Of a stretch of DNA of 64,000 nucleotides, positions 52,420 to 61,875 are shown piece by piece. The DNA comes from Sphaerolaimus hirsutus (taxonomy: Eukaryota > Nematoda > Chromadorea > Monhysterida > Sphaerolaimidae). Within the stretch, counting starts at the first letter, position 1, and every line of letters begins with the position of its first letter. The translations under genes were made by a program, and so were the position numbers. Below the pieces are notes generated by a model that searched no databases, was not told where the DNA came from, and saw nothing but the letters and a program-made list of their open reading frames with translations. Where the stretch lies: the NCBI GenBank assembly GCA_964036195.1, contig OZ038453.1, forward strand, positions 3,425,469-3,489,468. The letters are read 5' to 3'.

Positions 52420-52453
52420 GAGCAACAAGTAGTGATGTGAGGGCGCCGTCGCC
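52420..52453 (-). CDS. 34-nt microexon before the membrane exon
   Basis: The acceptor is CCATCTGCAG and the donor TTGCTC|GTGAGT, both close to consensus. It goes from phase 0 to 1 and encodes GDGALTSLLVA. Without it exon 53912-53989 and the membrane exon do not join in frame. With it they do. Confidence 0.6.
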
Positions 52454-52472
52454 CTGCAGATGGAATGTTTGT

Positions 52473-52722
52473 ATACTCGGCGTACATGATACTCTGCCCT
52501 CGCACTGATTTATGTCTCGTGTTGGAAGCGTGCCAATGATCATTAAATCATGCGCTTTCCGTAAAAAGATAAAAAAATCCATCGATGTGTATATGTTAAT
52601 GAATAACACTATAACAACAATCAATTTCGTCATTTTTTATGAAACACGCACGCGGATACCATCGTTGGCACACTTCCAGCGGGAACCACGCGTGCAAGGT
52701 GTAAAGTAAGCGGAGTATATGA
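52473..52722. repeat. ~250-bp MITE, ACTCGGCGTAC family (copy b, inverted)
   Basis: Same sequence blocks as 39185-39437 on the opposite strand (GTATACTCGGCGTACATG ... GGTGTAAAGTAAGCGGAG). Copies in opposite orientation 13 kb apart could pair or recombine. Confidence 0.65.
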
Positions 52723-52932
52723 GCATTAATTAAACCTGTTGTGGCAGGAATAACAATGGCAAACAAAAATCCGAATTTTTTTTTTGAATTTTCAAATATT
52801 TATTCCACCGCTAGAAAGAAAACTCAAAAGCTTTTTTTAGAAAAAAAATGAAATTCGAGGTGATTTTAGAGAAAAAACACTTAAAATTTAAAAACTTTTT
52901 TTCCCAATCCGAGTTTGACATCGTTTCGTTAC

Positions 52933-53865
52933 TAGTGATGGAAAAGGCACCGGGAAAAATAGCACCGCACCGCACCGGCACCGGTGCCATTCTGAAAAGA
53001 TAGCACCGGCACCCCAGGACACCGGTCGGTTGCCGGTGCTAGAACGAAAGGCACCACACCGGGCTGAAAGTTCAGAAGGATTTATCGGATATTTTCTTAG
53101 AGGTTGCACCTTCAGAAGTGCATTTTTCCTTGAATTATCTATCGATTTTGATGTTTGAGCATTCAAAATGATCAGAATGTGGCGATCACTTTATGAAGCA
53201 ATTAGAATAATTGAGGCGTTTGGTTCCGTAACTCGATAAACGCCAAACTGAAACAAATTTAGTTAAGTGCATATCTGATATATATATATATACTTTTTCT
53301 TCAAAATAAAAAAAAATTACGTAAATATCTCATACCGTTCCCGAGATACAGAGACACCGATTTTTGAAAAAATGTAAATTTTCATCCGAAACTCGATATC
53401 TCCACCATCAAAATGGTGGATCTTCACTCGAAACTCGATAACTCCATAAATATCTATCATATTTTTCACTCGAAACTGGAAATATTTATGATTGAAGAAA
53501 ACACAGTTTTTTTCTAAAAATGACTAAAAACAGTTGAATCTAGAATATTGATCTTATAAATATGAATAAGCACATGCTGTTGACTAAATTTTACACCCTA
53601 TTACGACTTGGCCGGTGCTTTTTTCTTTGCCTTTTACTTTGGCCCTGGTGCTAGCACCTTTGGCACCGGCTGAAAAATGGCACCGCACCGCACCGGCACC
53701 GGTGCTGGTGCCCTTCGGTGGCCGGTGCCTTTTTCTTTGCCTTTTACTTTGGCCCTGGTGCTAGCACCTTTGGCACCGGCTGAAAAATGGCACTGCACCG
53801 CAGCAGCACCGGTGCTGGTGCCCTTCGGTGCCCAGCACTGGGGGACCGGTGCCTTTCCATCACTA
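52933..53865. mobile_element. hAT-type palindromic element, TAGTGATGGAAAAGGCACCGG ends
   Basis: TAGTGATGGAAAAGGCACCG is mirrored by CCGGTGCCTTTCCATCACTA. The flanks TTCGTTAC and ATCGTTAC match at 7 of 8 positions, an aged 8-bp duplication. Subterminal regions are GCACCGGCACCGGTGC-rich. The right arm holds a direct duplication of about 100 bp (53620-53720 and 53730-53830). Confidence 0.8.
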
Positions 53866-53911
53866 ATCGTTACATAGGATAGCTAGGATCAGAATTTACA
53901 CAGTAGCTTAC

Positions 53912-53989
53912 ATCGGCATCGTCAATGGGCTGGGTATAATTCGTTGCCAGTTGGAAGCCAGTGCTGGTGGCCCCTTCACTGCTGGTGGA
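53912..53989 (-). CDS. Thr/Ser-rich extracellular exon of transmembrane gene
   Basis: The acceptor is TTCTTTGCGCAG and the donor CCGAT|GTAAGC. It is 26 codons, phase 0 to 0: STSSEGATSTGFQLATNYTQ plus PIDDAD. A possible N-glycosylation site NYT is present. It lies upstream of the membrane helix, so extracellular. Confidence 0.65.
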
Positions 53990-54104
53990 CTGCGCAAAGA
54001 AAAATTCATTTATAATAACAGAGTGATACTAGGTAAATATACGTACACATCAACTAATATTTAAATTTTACATAAATATAAGCTGGATTTACAGCATAAC
54101 GATT

Positions 54105-54900
54105 AGGGTGTCAAATTTCCGTTTCCGTTTTCTGTTTCCGCCTTTGCGCAGGAAAATTTTTTACCTTTCCGTTTTCCGGCATCCGAAAAATTTTTAACTT
54201 TCCGTTTTCCGTTTTCCGGCAGCTGAAACTTTTTTACTTTTCCGTTGCCGTTTTTCCGGCCCATTTTTCCGTTTTCCGGCTGAAAATTTTTGACCTTTCC
54301 GTTTCCATTTTTCCAGGCCATTTTTCCATTTTCTGGCTTGATTTTCAGTTTTCTGGCATTTTTCCAATCTGTATTTATCTTTTTCCACTATGGTGTTTTT
54401 AACTACCAGGTTCTTGTGTCGTTCATAAATTTTATCTGTATCCAAATCTGTAAAAAACACAAAGTAATTTTGGACACATACTTTGCAGTCCGCTGAGTAT
54501 ACTTTTTACTGTTCAGTTACATCAAAGTTAACTTTTGCTAAATTCTTATTGTTGTTGTAGTGTATTCTTGCTACCCTTTGATGATTTTTTGTTGGTTCAG
54601 TTAAGCTTGAACTACAAGTGAAGTTACTGGCATGATCCATAGTTGCAGAATGTACAGCTACCACAATCAAAGCCAAACAGGCTAACCTGCATGCAGGTTT
54701 TCCTTCTGCAAATTTCACTTTATTTTTTTCTGTTTCCATGAAAATTTCGCTTTCCGCTTTCCAGCATTTCATTTTTCAGTTTTCCGTTTTCCGGCCGATA
54801 ATTTTTTTACATTTCCGTTTTCCGTTTTCTGGCAGAAATTGTTTTTTACCTTTCAGTTTTCCATAAAGTGAAATTTTTTTACCTTTCCGTTTTCCGTTAC
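54105..54900. repeat. TTTCCGTTTTCCGGC-rich element (left part)
   Basis: It starts AGGGTGTCAAATTTCCG and continues as degenerate CCGTTTTCCGGCA tracts, with a central ~300-bp unique segment (54360-54720). A related purine-strand tract with GGGTGTCAAAAAC lies at 59563-59775, just before the second LINE copy. Confidence 0.55.
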
Positions 54901-54913
54901 ACACACAAACATG

Positions 54914-55620
54914 CACAGCAAAAATGGGTTCGTGTAGCACGAGGAAGTGTGATTTTTGGTGAAGTGACTTCCACATAGGGTTGAAACGGGATCCCGATCC
55001 AGATCCCGGATCCTGTGAAATTCCGGGATTCAGCAGTCCCGATCCCGATCCGGATCCCGAAACTTTTCAAATCCCGATCCCGATCCCAGAAAAATTAGTG
55101 GAAATTATTAAAAGTGAAAAAATGACATTTTTGCATGCAAAAATGTGAACGCAAACCCCCAGCGTTCATTTTATACCAAGTTTCTGGCATCCAACAGTGT
55201 TGTTAGACCTTTATAAACAACTGTGGATGCCAAAACATTGGCCAAAATCTCTATCCCAAGACCCCAATCCCGATCCCGCAAAAATGCCAATCCCGATCCC
55301 GATCCCGTGACCCCAATCCCGGCCAATCCCGAAATCTCAAAAAACCAATCCCGATCCCTATCCCGAAATCTCAATCCCGTTTGAACCCTACTTCCACACA
55401 CTTCACCTAGCTTCACATCGTCCAAAACTTCATGAAGCGCGCTTCTTGACGCTGTAAGAGTGAAGACATTTCACAAACATTGTGCAGAATCGTTGACGCA
55501 CATGCGTGATGTGAAGTGTCTTCACTTTAAATTTCATGAAGCACCGGGAAGCGGCGACCAGCTTTGTGAAGTGTCGCCGTGAAGACACTTCACGACACAT
55601 AACATGTCATTTTTGCTGTG
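54914..55620. repeat. Palindromic element, CACAGCAAAAATG ends, split by hAT insertion
   Basis: CACAGCAAAAATGGGTTCG at left is mirrored by AACATGTCATTTTTGCTGTG at right, with GTGAAGTGTCTTCAC-like hairpin motifs. It is interrupted by 54976-55390. Confidence 0.65.
54976..55390. mobile_element. Non-autonomous hAT element (415 bp) with 8-bp duplication
   Basis: TAGGGTTGAAACGGGATCCC at left and AATCCCGTTTGAACCCTA at right. CTTCCACA flanks both sides (54968-54975 and 55391-55398). The interior is largely a GATCCCGATCCC tandem on both arms. Confidence 0.85.
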
Positions 55621-55642
55621 ATGCATGCACGCAGACACGTAC

Positions 55643-55731
55643 TTTGGTCTGTGTAGTCAGTGGTGTTGTTGTTGTTGTTGTTGATACGGTGGTTTGAGTT
55701 GTTAAAACGCACTTCCCAGCACCACGTTGCT
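55643..55731 (-). CDS. Thr-rich stalk exon of transmembrane gene
   Basis: The acceptor is AATATTTGCAG and the donor CCAAA|GTACGT. It goes from phase 1 to 0 and encodes QRGAGKCVLTTQTTVSTTTT then TTPLTTQTK. It has one Cys followed by a mucin-like run. It is the most upstream exon securely tied to the membrane gene. Its upstream partner must end in phase 1 and may be beyond 56 kb. Confidence 0.6.
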
Positions 55732-55788
55732 CTGCAAATATTCATGATGGTATTATACTGTGAATACCTATTCAGATTTATGCTGCAA

Positions 55789-56219
55789 TTACAGCTCAGG
55801 CATAAAATTGACCAGGCGTAAAATTGATTTTGGGCTTAAATTAATTACAGATGAATGGATAAAGATACGACATTGTTATCTCAGTCAAAGAAAGCTCAGA
55901 TGCAGACGTTTCTGTGTCCAAAGCTCGTGAGTTTATTTTTATCGTACTGATAGTCATGAATTTTAGCACAATTTTTCAATTATGCACTGTAAATTGCGTA
56001 AAATTAGGGCACAAAATTAAAAAAATTTGCACCAAAATTCATAACTTCTAGTACAATTAAAATAAACCGATGAGCTTTGGACACAAGCAACATCTGCATG
56101 TGTGCTTTCTTTAACTGAAATTACAAAGCTATATCTTTATTCTTTATGCATTCATTTGTAATTAATTTTACGCCCAAAAATCAATTTTACTCGGGGTGAA
56201 TTTTACGCCCGAGCTGTAA
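55789..56219. repeat. Palindromic element, TTACAGCTCAGGC ends
   Basis: TTACAGCTCAGGCATAAAAT at left, ATTTTACGCCCGAGCTGTAA at right. The interior arms (TGAATGGATAAAGATA / TTCTTTATGCATTCA) also mirror. It shares TTACAGCTCAG with 58681-59092. Confidence 0.7.
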
Positions 56220-56249
56220 CCACAGCATTAGGGGAATTGCTGTCAGCAT

Positions 56250-58180
56250 TAGTGATGGAAAAGCGGCAGGAAAAATGGCGCCAGGCGCAATTCAAAAAAT
56301 TGCCACCGGGCGCCAAAGGGCGCTAGAGAAAATGGCGCCACGGGGCCATCTGAAAAAATGGGCCGGGCACCAGAAACAATGGCACCAGGCGCCAACAAAA
56401 AATTCACTAATTCAGCCTGTATATCATCTAGTGATGGAAAAGCGCCATAAAAAGTGCGCCAGGCGCCAATCTCGCCATTGCGCCATTCAGAAACTGGGTG
56501 CCAAGCGCTAAGGGCGCCATGGCCCCATTTGAAAAATAGGGCGCCAGGCTAAATAAGTGCATACAGCACCCTGAGTAGTGATGGAAAATCGCCAGAAAAA
56601 AGGGCGCCAGGCGCCAATGGCGCCATGGCGCCATTCGGAAACTGGGCGCCAAGCGCCAAGGGCGTCACAGAAATTGGGCGCCAAGCGTCAAGGGCGCCAT
56701 GGCGCCATTTGAAAATTAGGGCGCCAGGATAAATCACTGCGTACAATACACTGCATGTGCTAAAAATGTTTTCCCTATTCACTTTCCCCCAGGATGTAAT
56801 CAACAAAAACGAGACTAGGAAACAAATTTATTATTGCATAAAATCATACTTGTATATGACATTCAATTTAAACATAATGAAAATTGTCATTCAAAAAAGA
56901 ATGCATTCTTTCACTTCAAATAGATTTTTCCAATGGATGTTTTTGTGAAGTGGGCGAAAACCAGAATTAGGACGATTTGAATCTGTTGAATTACAAGTTT
57001 GCAAGTTTATCATTCCCAGCGTCTGATCTGTCAGATGCGTGTGATGAATGTTGGATGAAGTATTGCCCTGCACTGGCTGGCACCATTTAGTCAATTTTCC
57101 AACGAATTTCGAATCATCCACTGACGCGCTTTTAATTTTATTTTATTTATGCGGCACACGCCTTGAAACCCTGCTGGCGGCATTTTGGCGCCCTTTTAGG
57201 GCAGGGCGCCAGGAGCCAATGGCGCCACGGAAAAGGGCGCCAAGCGTCACTGGCGCCATGGCGCCTTTCAGAAAGTGGGCGCCAGGCGCCAAGGGCGCCA
57301 CAGAAAAAGGGCGCCAAGCGCTAATGGCGCAATTCCGTCACTAACCCTGAGTGTGTTAAAAATATTTTTCTAGCACACTAGCACACATATTCATGTCTTT
57401 ATTCACGTTATCCAGGATCTAATCAACAAAAGTGAGACTAGGTAATGAGACGAAAAAATTCAGTATAAAATCATTCAATTCGAACACAATGAAAATTGTC
57501 AATATGACAATTTGAATACATTGATTATGGGTTTGCAAGTTTGACGGTTCATCATTCTAACCTTCTGATTAGTCAGATGTGTCTGATGAACCGTTGGATG
57601 AAAAAAAATTGCACCTATTCAAACCCCTTCATCAATTTTAATGGCGATTTTCGATTATCCACTGATGGTCACCTTGAAACCACGCTGGCACCATTTTGGC
57701 GCTGTTGAGGGCACAGGTCAGAGCAATGGCAGTCTATACCTGGCCGCAAGGGAACGTTGTTGATTTCACTTGGATGACTGGGGTGTGGACCTTAGTGATG
57801 CTGAACCAAGTCCACAAAGCCGGCAACCGGGGAGGAAATGCATTTGGAGTGCGCTTGTAGAATATTTATTCTGGCACCGTCGCCTTGCGACACATTCCAC
57901 AGTTGTTAGATTAACTTCATTTTACTGAAGTGCAAAAGAGAACAGGCAAAAGAACTGAACTGATTGACATACAAAAGTAGCCACTTATAAAGGATTGGCT
58001 GAAACATGAAGTTTAGGGGTTCAGAAGTGATACCCAAAATCCTACTTAGAATAGAATATAGAATATAAAGAAGAGAATAGAGTATAATGTAGTCATACTA
58101 CAACAGCGCTCTTTTAGGGCAGGGTGCCAGGCGCGCCACAGAAAAAGGGTGCCAAGTGCCATGGCGCTGTTCCATCACTA
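56250..58180. repeat. Composite array of TAGTGATGGAAAAGCGCC elements
   Basis: TAGTGATGG starts occur at 56250, 56430 and 56577. Inverted ends occur at about 57345 (GTCACTA) and 58180 (CCATCACTA). GGCGCCAAGCGCCA tracts alternate with a unique segment seen three times in the window (42670-43130, 56720-57180, 57400-57700). A GC-richer patch at 57716-57860 has an open plus frame with MAVYTWPQGNVVDFTWMTGV, function unknown. Nested growth of one family is the simplest reading. Confidence 0.6.
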
Positions 58181-58220
58181 GTCAAGGTACATCCTTGGGC
58201 CAGTCCCACAAGCTGACAGA

Positions 58221-58615
58221 TACCGTATTTCCTCTAGTTACCCCCCAGGGGTTTATTTTTTCAGAGTGAAAGTTTTGAGAGAAAAACGTGAAAAATACAC
58301 CAATAACCACCATTTATAAGTTTTTACAGCCTTATATAAGGATGTAGATGGTATATATGATGTTCTAATGTAACACAGTAAGTGTTTTGAATGTCTGTTA
58401 TGCATTTCCCGGACCACAATATCATAGTGCCAATTTTTAGGGGGGGGAGTATTTCAAGGGGGGGTATTTCAAGGAAATACGGTACTTTACTCTTGGCACT
58501 TTACTTTAGTATTTTCTTTGCTCTTGACTTTTTTACTTGACTTGACCCTGGTGCTGGTTCCACAAGGAGCTAAGTGAAGAGTAAAGTACTTGTCAACTTG
58601 CGAAACTGGCCCCTT
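58221..58615. repeat. CCGTATTTCCTC MITE followed by family II/III relic
   Basis: 58221-58484 has TACCGTATTTCCTCTAGTTA and ATTTCAAGGAAATACGGTA ends. 58485-58615 combines ACTTTACTCTTGGC, CTGGTTCCACAAGGAG and CAACTTGCGAAACTGGCCCC, the diagnostic ends of palindrome families III and II. Confidence 0.55.
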
Positions 58616-58680
58616 GACTTTTTCGTATCGTTCTGCGATGCACCGTTAAAAAGTTATTTAACTTCGGATCATTACAGCGA

Positions 58681-59092
58681 ATTACAGCTCAGCAGCGTTT
58701 GACGTGAAATGATGACGTCGTAAAATTGATTACATCAAAATAAACAAAGGTACAGCATTGAAATTTCAGAATTTGATAGTTCTAGTAATTGTGTGTAATG
58801 TCCTGACAAAAATTAAGAAAATAAATTTTTTTTAATAAGTTATTAATTTTACATCAAAATTTACACATTCTACATTAACATTTCACGTCAAACATTTTAC
58901 GTCACTAAAAAATTTTGACATTAAAGTAATAACTACTTAAATAATGATTATTTGGTAAAATTTTTTTTGGGACATTACACACAATTACCAGAACTATCTA
59001 ATTCTGAAATTTCAATGCTGTACCTTTGTCTATTTTGATGTGATCAATTTTGCGATGTCATCATTTTACGTCAAACGCCGCTGAGCTGTAAT
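58681..59092. repeat. Long palindrome, ATTACAGCTCAGCAGCG ends
   Basis: Arms of about 130 bp: ATTACAGCTCAGCAGCGTTT at left and AAACGCCGCTGAGCTGTAAT at right. TACAGCATTGAAATTTCAGA is mirrored internally. The AT-rich loop lies at about 58850-58920. Confidence 0.8.
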
Positions 59093-59098
59093 TCCGGC

Positions 59099-59348
59099 TT
59101 AATGTCTACATGAATGAAAAATGGCCAAACTACCATATCGAAGGCATGCCATTCTATTCAAAAAAAGTATGGTGAACCAACCACAGCAACACATCCCATC
59201 CATAGAGCTCTGATCTTTGTGAGCGTTGATAACTTTCTTAAAAATGCATCTGCCATGTTCGCGATTGTCATCTCTAAACCCATAGAAACGTTTGCAAAAA
59301 CGGCTGCATTCACTTTTTTCACGCGTTTTTTTACACTCCAGAGACGCA
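59099..59348 (-). CDS. Cys-rich exon resembling a CS-alpha-beta (defensin-like) fold
   Basis: After acceptor CACGGCCACAG the exon reads ASLECKKTREKSECSRFCKR, then HGRCIFKK and MCCCGWFTIL. The spacing C-x8-C-x3-C-x16-C-x17-C-x-C, with a GRC gamma-core-like motif, fits the cysteine-stabilised alpha-beta scaffold of invertebrate defensins and related toxins. The assignment rests on spacing only. The exon is open to a stop at 59099 and its true 3' end is unclear. It lies upstream of the transmembrane gene on the same strand and could be its ectodomain or a separate gene. Confidence 0.4.
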
Positions 59349-59789
59349 CTGTGGCCGTGAGGTAGGTAACAATGGTGCTGCAAACACTAGTTTACGGCTG
59401 GTGAACTGAACATTTAGTCAACTCATAAATCAACTTCGAATGGCATTTGAGTGGTGATGTAAAAAGCGCCAGGAGTTTGGCGTCAAGCGCCGAAAGCGCC
59501 ATGGCAAAAATAGCGCCAAGCGCCAAATGCGTGATTGCACTTTTTGCTTTGGCGCTAGCGAAAAGGGTGTCAAAAACATTTTTTACGGAAAACGGAAACG
59601 GAATTTTTTACACTTGGCTGAAAACGGAAAAAAATTATCTTGCCAGAAAATTGAAAAATGAGCCAGAAAAATTCAGAAAACAGAACGTTGAGCCAAAAAA
59701 CAGTAAAATGAGGTGAAAAAAACCCAGAAAATTTAGCTGGAAAATGGAAAAATGTGTTAAAACAGAAAATTTAGCTGGAGTCCACAACG
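59349..59789. repeat. Short repeat fragments upstream of LINE copy 2
   Basis: 59379-59440 holds a CAAACACTAGTTTACGG fragment (51510-51721 family). 59465-59560 holds GCGCCAAGCGCC. 59575-59775 holds GAAAACGGAAAC tracts. The LINE copy begins abruptly after GTCCACAACG, which suggests 5' truncation on insertion. Confidence 0.5.
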
Positions 59790-61861
59790 ATGTACCTCTC
59801 CATAGAACAATATGAGAGAATTATATCAAAAAATAGATTTACAACCGATATTAGAAACCAAAGTAAATTCGCTACCTACTTTCAGCAACGCGAAAACGCC
59901 ACGCTTCGCCGCGGGTTCATGCCGGAAATTTTGGAGAACATCGCTGGACAACAAAAAGGCGCAAATAATCGGGGGTCATCATCTGCGTCTCGCGGCGGTC
60001 GGGCTAAACAATCTCGTGGCGACAACGCCTCCAGGGGGAACGGTCGATACACACATGGCAACACCCGAGGTGGTCAACGAGGTTTGTTCACATCTGCATG
60101 TGTATACACCATCTTTCTACTCCAAATCGCTATGATACTAGGGTGTCCCGCTAGACAAGTTAACCATAATACTCATTTGTACATTATCACAGGGCGCGGC
60201 AGTGGTCCAACGCCGAAACAATTGACAGCGTATCAAAAAACGCAACGTGCGATGACAGCCATGACAGCCAGTGATAGAAAGCGACAAAGTTATTTCACAG
60301 CAGGGGGCGGAGTTAAATGAAGGTCAGTGTCAACACATCAAAAAAAATTTTTTTGTATTAAGTGCGTATTGACAATGTTTGATGTCAATGTGATACACGC
60401 AGCCCAACCGGGTGTCGGGGCCAATCTCGGCGCTGGTGTCGATGCTGGCGCTGGATATGCACAGGACGGGGGCGATGTGTTACTGGGAAGTGATAACGAC
60501 AGCCAGCATGGTACATATTTTATTGACACTTGTTCAAATGGTATATGTAATTTAAATATACAGCATATTTTCTTCCTATTTTCTTCCGGCGAACGCTGGC
60601 GGCGGCGCGGCATCCAGCAGTGGTACGGCACATACAGGGACCTACGCCGGACACGCCCAGGCTAGCGTTGCGACTACATTGCGCACTACCCATCTTCACG
60701 CGAAATTACTCAAACAGGTGCGTGTGGCCGGGGCGGCTACGTTGAAAAAACGAAACGTCAGGCAGTTTCGCCTGTCAGCTCTGGGAGAAAATGCAGGGCT
60801 GAAATGTGCAAAAAGTCTAGCGCACTACATCGAGAGTACACAGTCGTACGAAGATTCCACGCTCCTGGTAGACCCAATTTTGGGCAGGCGTGGCAAAAAA
60901 ATGTCTGACGTTGTCCGGATGTTGCACACGGGTGTGGATATGGGGCCCCAGTGTGGTTATCGCGATGTAGACCACATTTGTGCGATAAGGGTCAACCCCC
61001 CGTCATTTCCGATTGAAAACAAAAACCCGTATGACTACTTCTACTCGGTTTTACTGTTAGGTGACTCGACTTGTACATCGCTGACTACTTATTTGGCTAA
61101 AGATTGTGCCCAGTACAATGTTCCCGTGGTTGTGCACTCATCTAAGGCTCTTTTTAAAGGTAAACGTTTGCCGACCATAGCCGCTGCCACTAGTGAACTT
61201 GCTTTGTCGACAACTTATGATGCAGTTGTTATTCGCTGCGTATTAAATTCGTGTGATGCAGAGAATTGTTATGCCGCTGGCCTAGGTATCGACGCAATCG
61301 AGACGTTTTTTATGACGGGTATTTCGCACTGTTTTTCCGAAATTCAGAATAGCGTGGGTATTTCGCTGCAGCCGGCGGGTAAATTTATAGTAAGTGTAGT
61401 TGGCCCCACTTTACCGCGTCACATGCGTAACGGGTGGAGTAAAGAGCTTTTGACTGACTGTTTTGACTTTTTTTACAAAATTGAGGGTGCTTTGTTTGAC
61501 TTAGTGTCGGAAAATTTCGATGATTTTGTGGTTTTGCCGTTAATGAGGTTTCTTCGGGAAAACTACACGTTGCTGCACTGTGATGATGAAACCGACGCAT
61601 TTCTTCAAATGGTGTGTAGGGATGGCCTACACACCAGCACTGTGGGCAACGCTACTATCAGTCATCTTATTAGGGCAGAACTGTTAAAAATGTGGGTAAA
61701 CAATGTATTAAACAGACTTTTTCCACAACTGCACATCAATACAGTACCTTCCTCTCACATCACAGGGGTCGGGAAATACACGCGGCCAAGCGGGGGGCTC
61801 AGTGAACCGAACCCCATCGAATACGCTACCCCTGAGCCAGCACTTTGCGAGGCAGCAATAG
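59790..61861 (+). CDS. Retrotransposon ORF1, copy 2: SGNH-hydrolase-like protein, spliced, with two lesions
   Basis: Exons are read at 59790-60081, 60193-60322, 60403-60510, 60590-61695 and 61766-61861. The first exon starts MYLSIEQYERIISKN and is RG-rich (RGGRAKQSRGDNASRGNGRY), likely RNA-binding. The fourth carries LLLGDSTCTSL near 61060, VIRCVLNSCDAEN near 61225 and DGLHTSTVGN near 61621, the same SGNH blocks as copy 1. Intron positions and phases match copy 1. Two defects are apparent. The second exon has a TGA at 60318 and a length off by one, both of which a single extra G in the 60302-60306 G-run would explain. The acceptor before 60590 is GG where AG is expected. The final exon ends HFARQQ-stop. 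Confidence 0.7.
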
Positions 61862-61875
61862 GAGATCGATATTTT

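Noticed and set aside
60327-60665. 112-codon plus-strand ORF as an independent gene
   Set aside because: It mixes an ORF1 exon (QPGVGANLGAGVDAGAGYAQ) with flanking introns. The conserved neighbour exon is in another frame.
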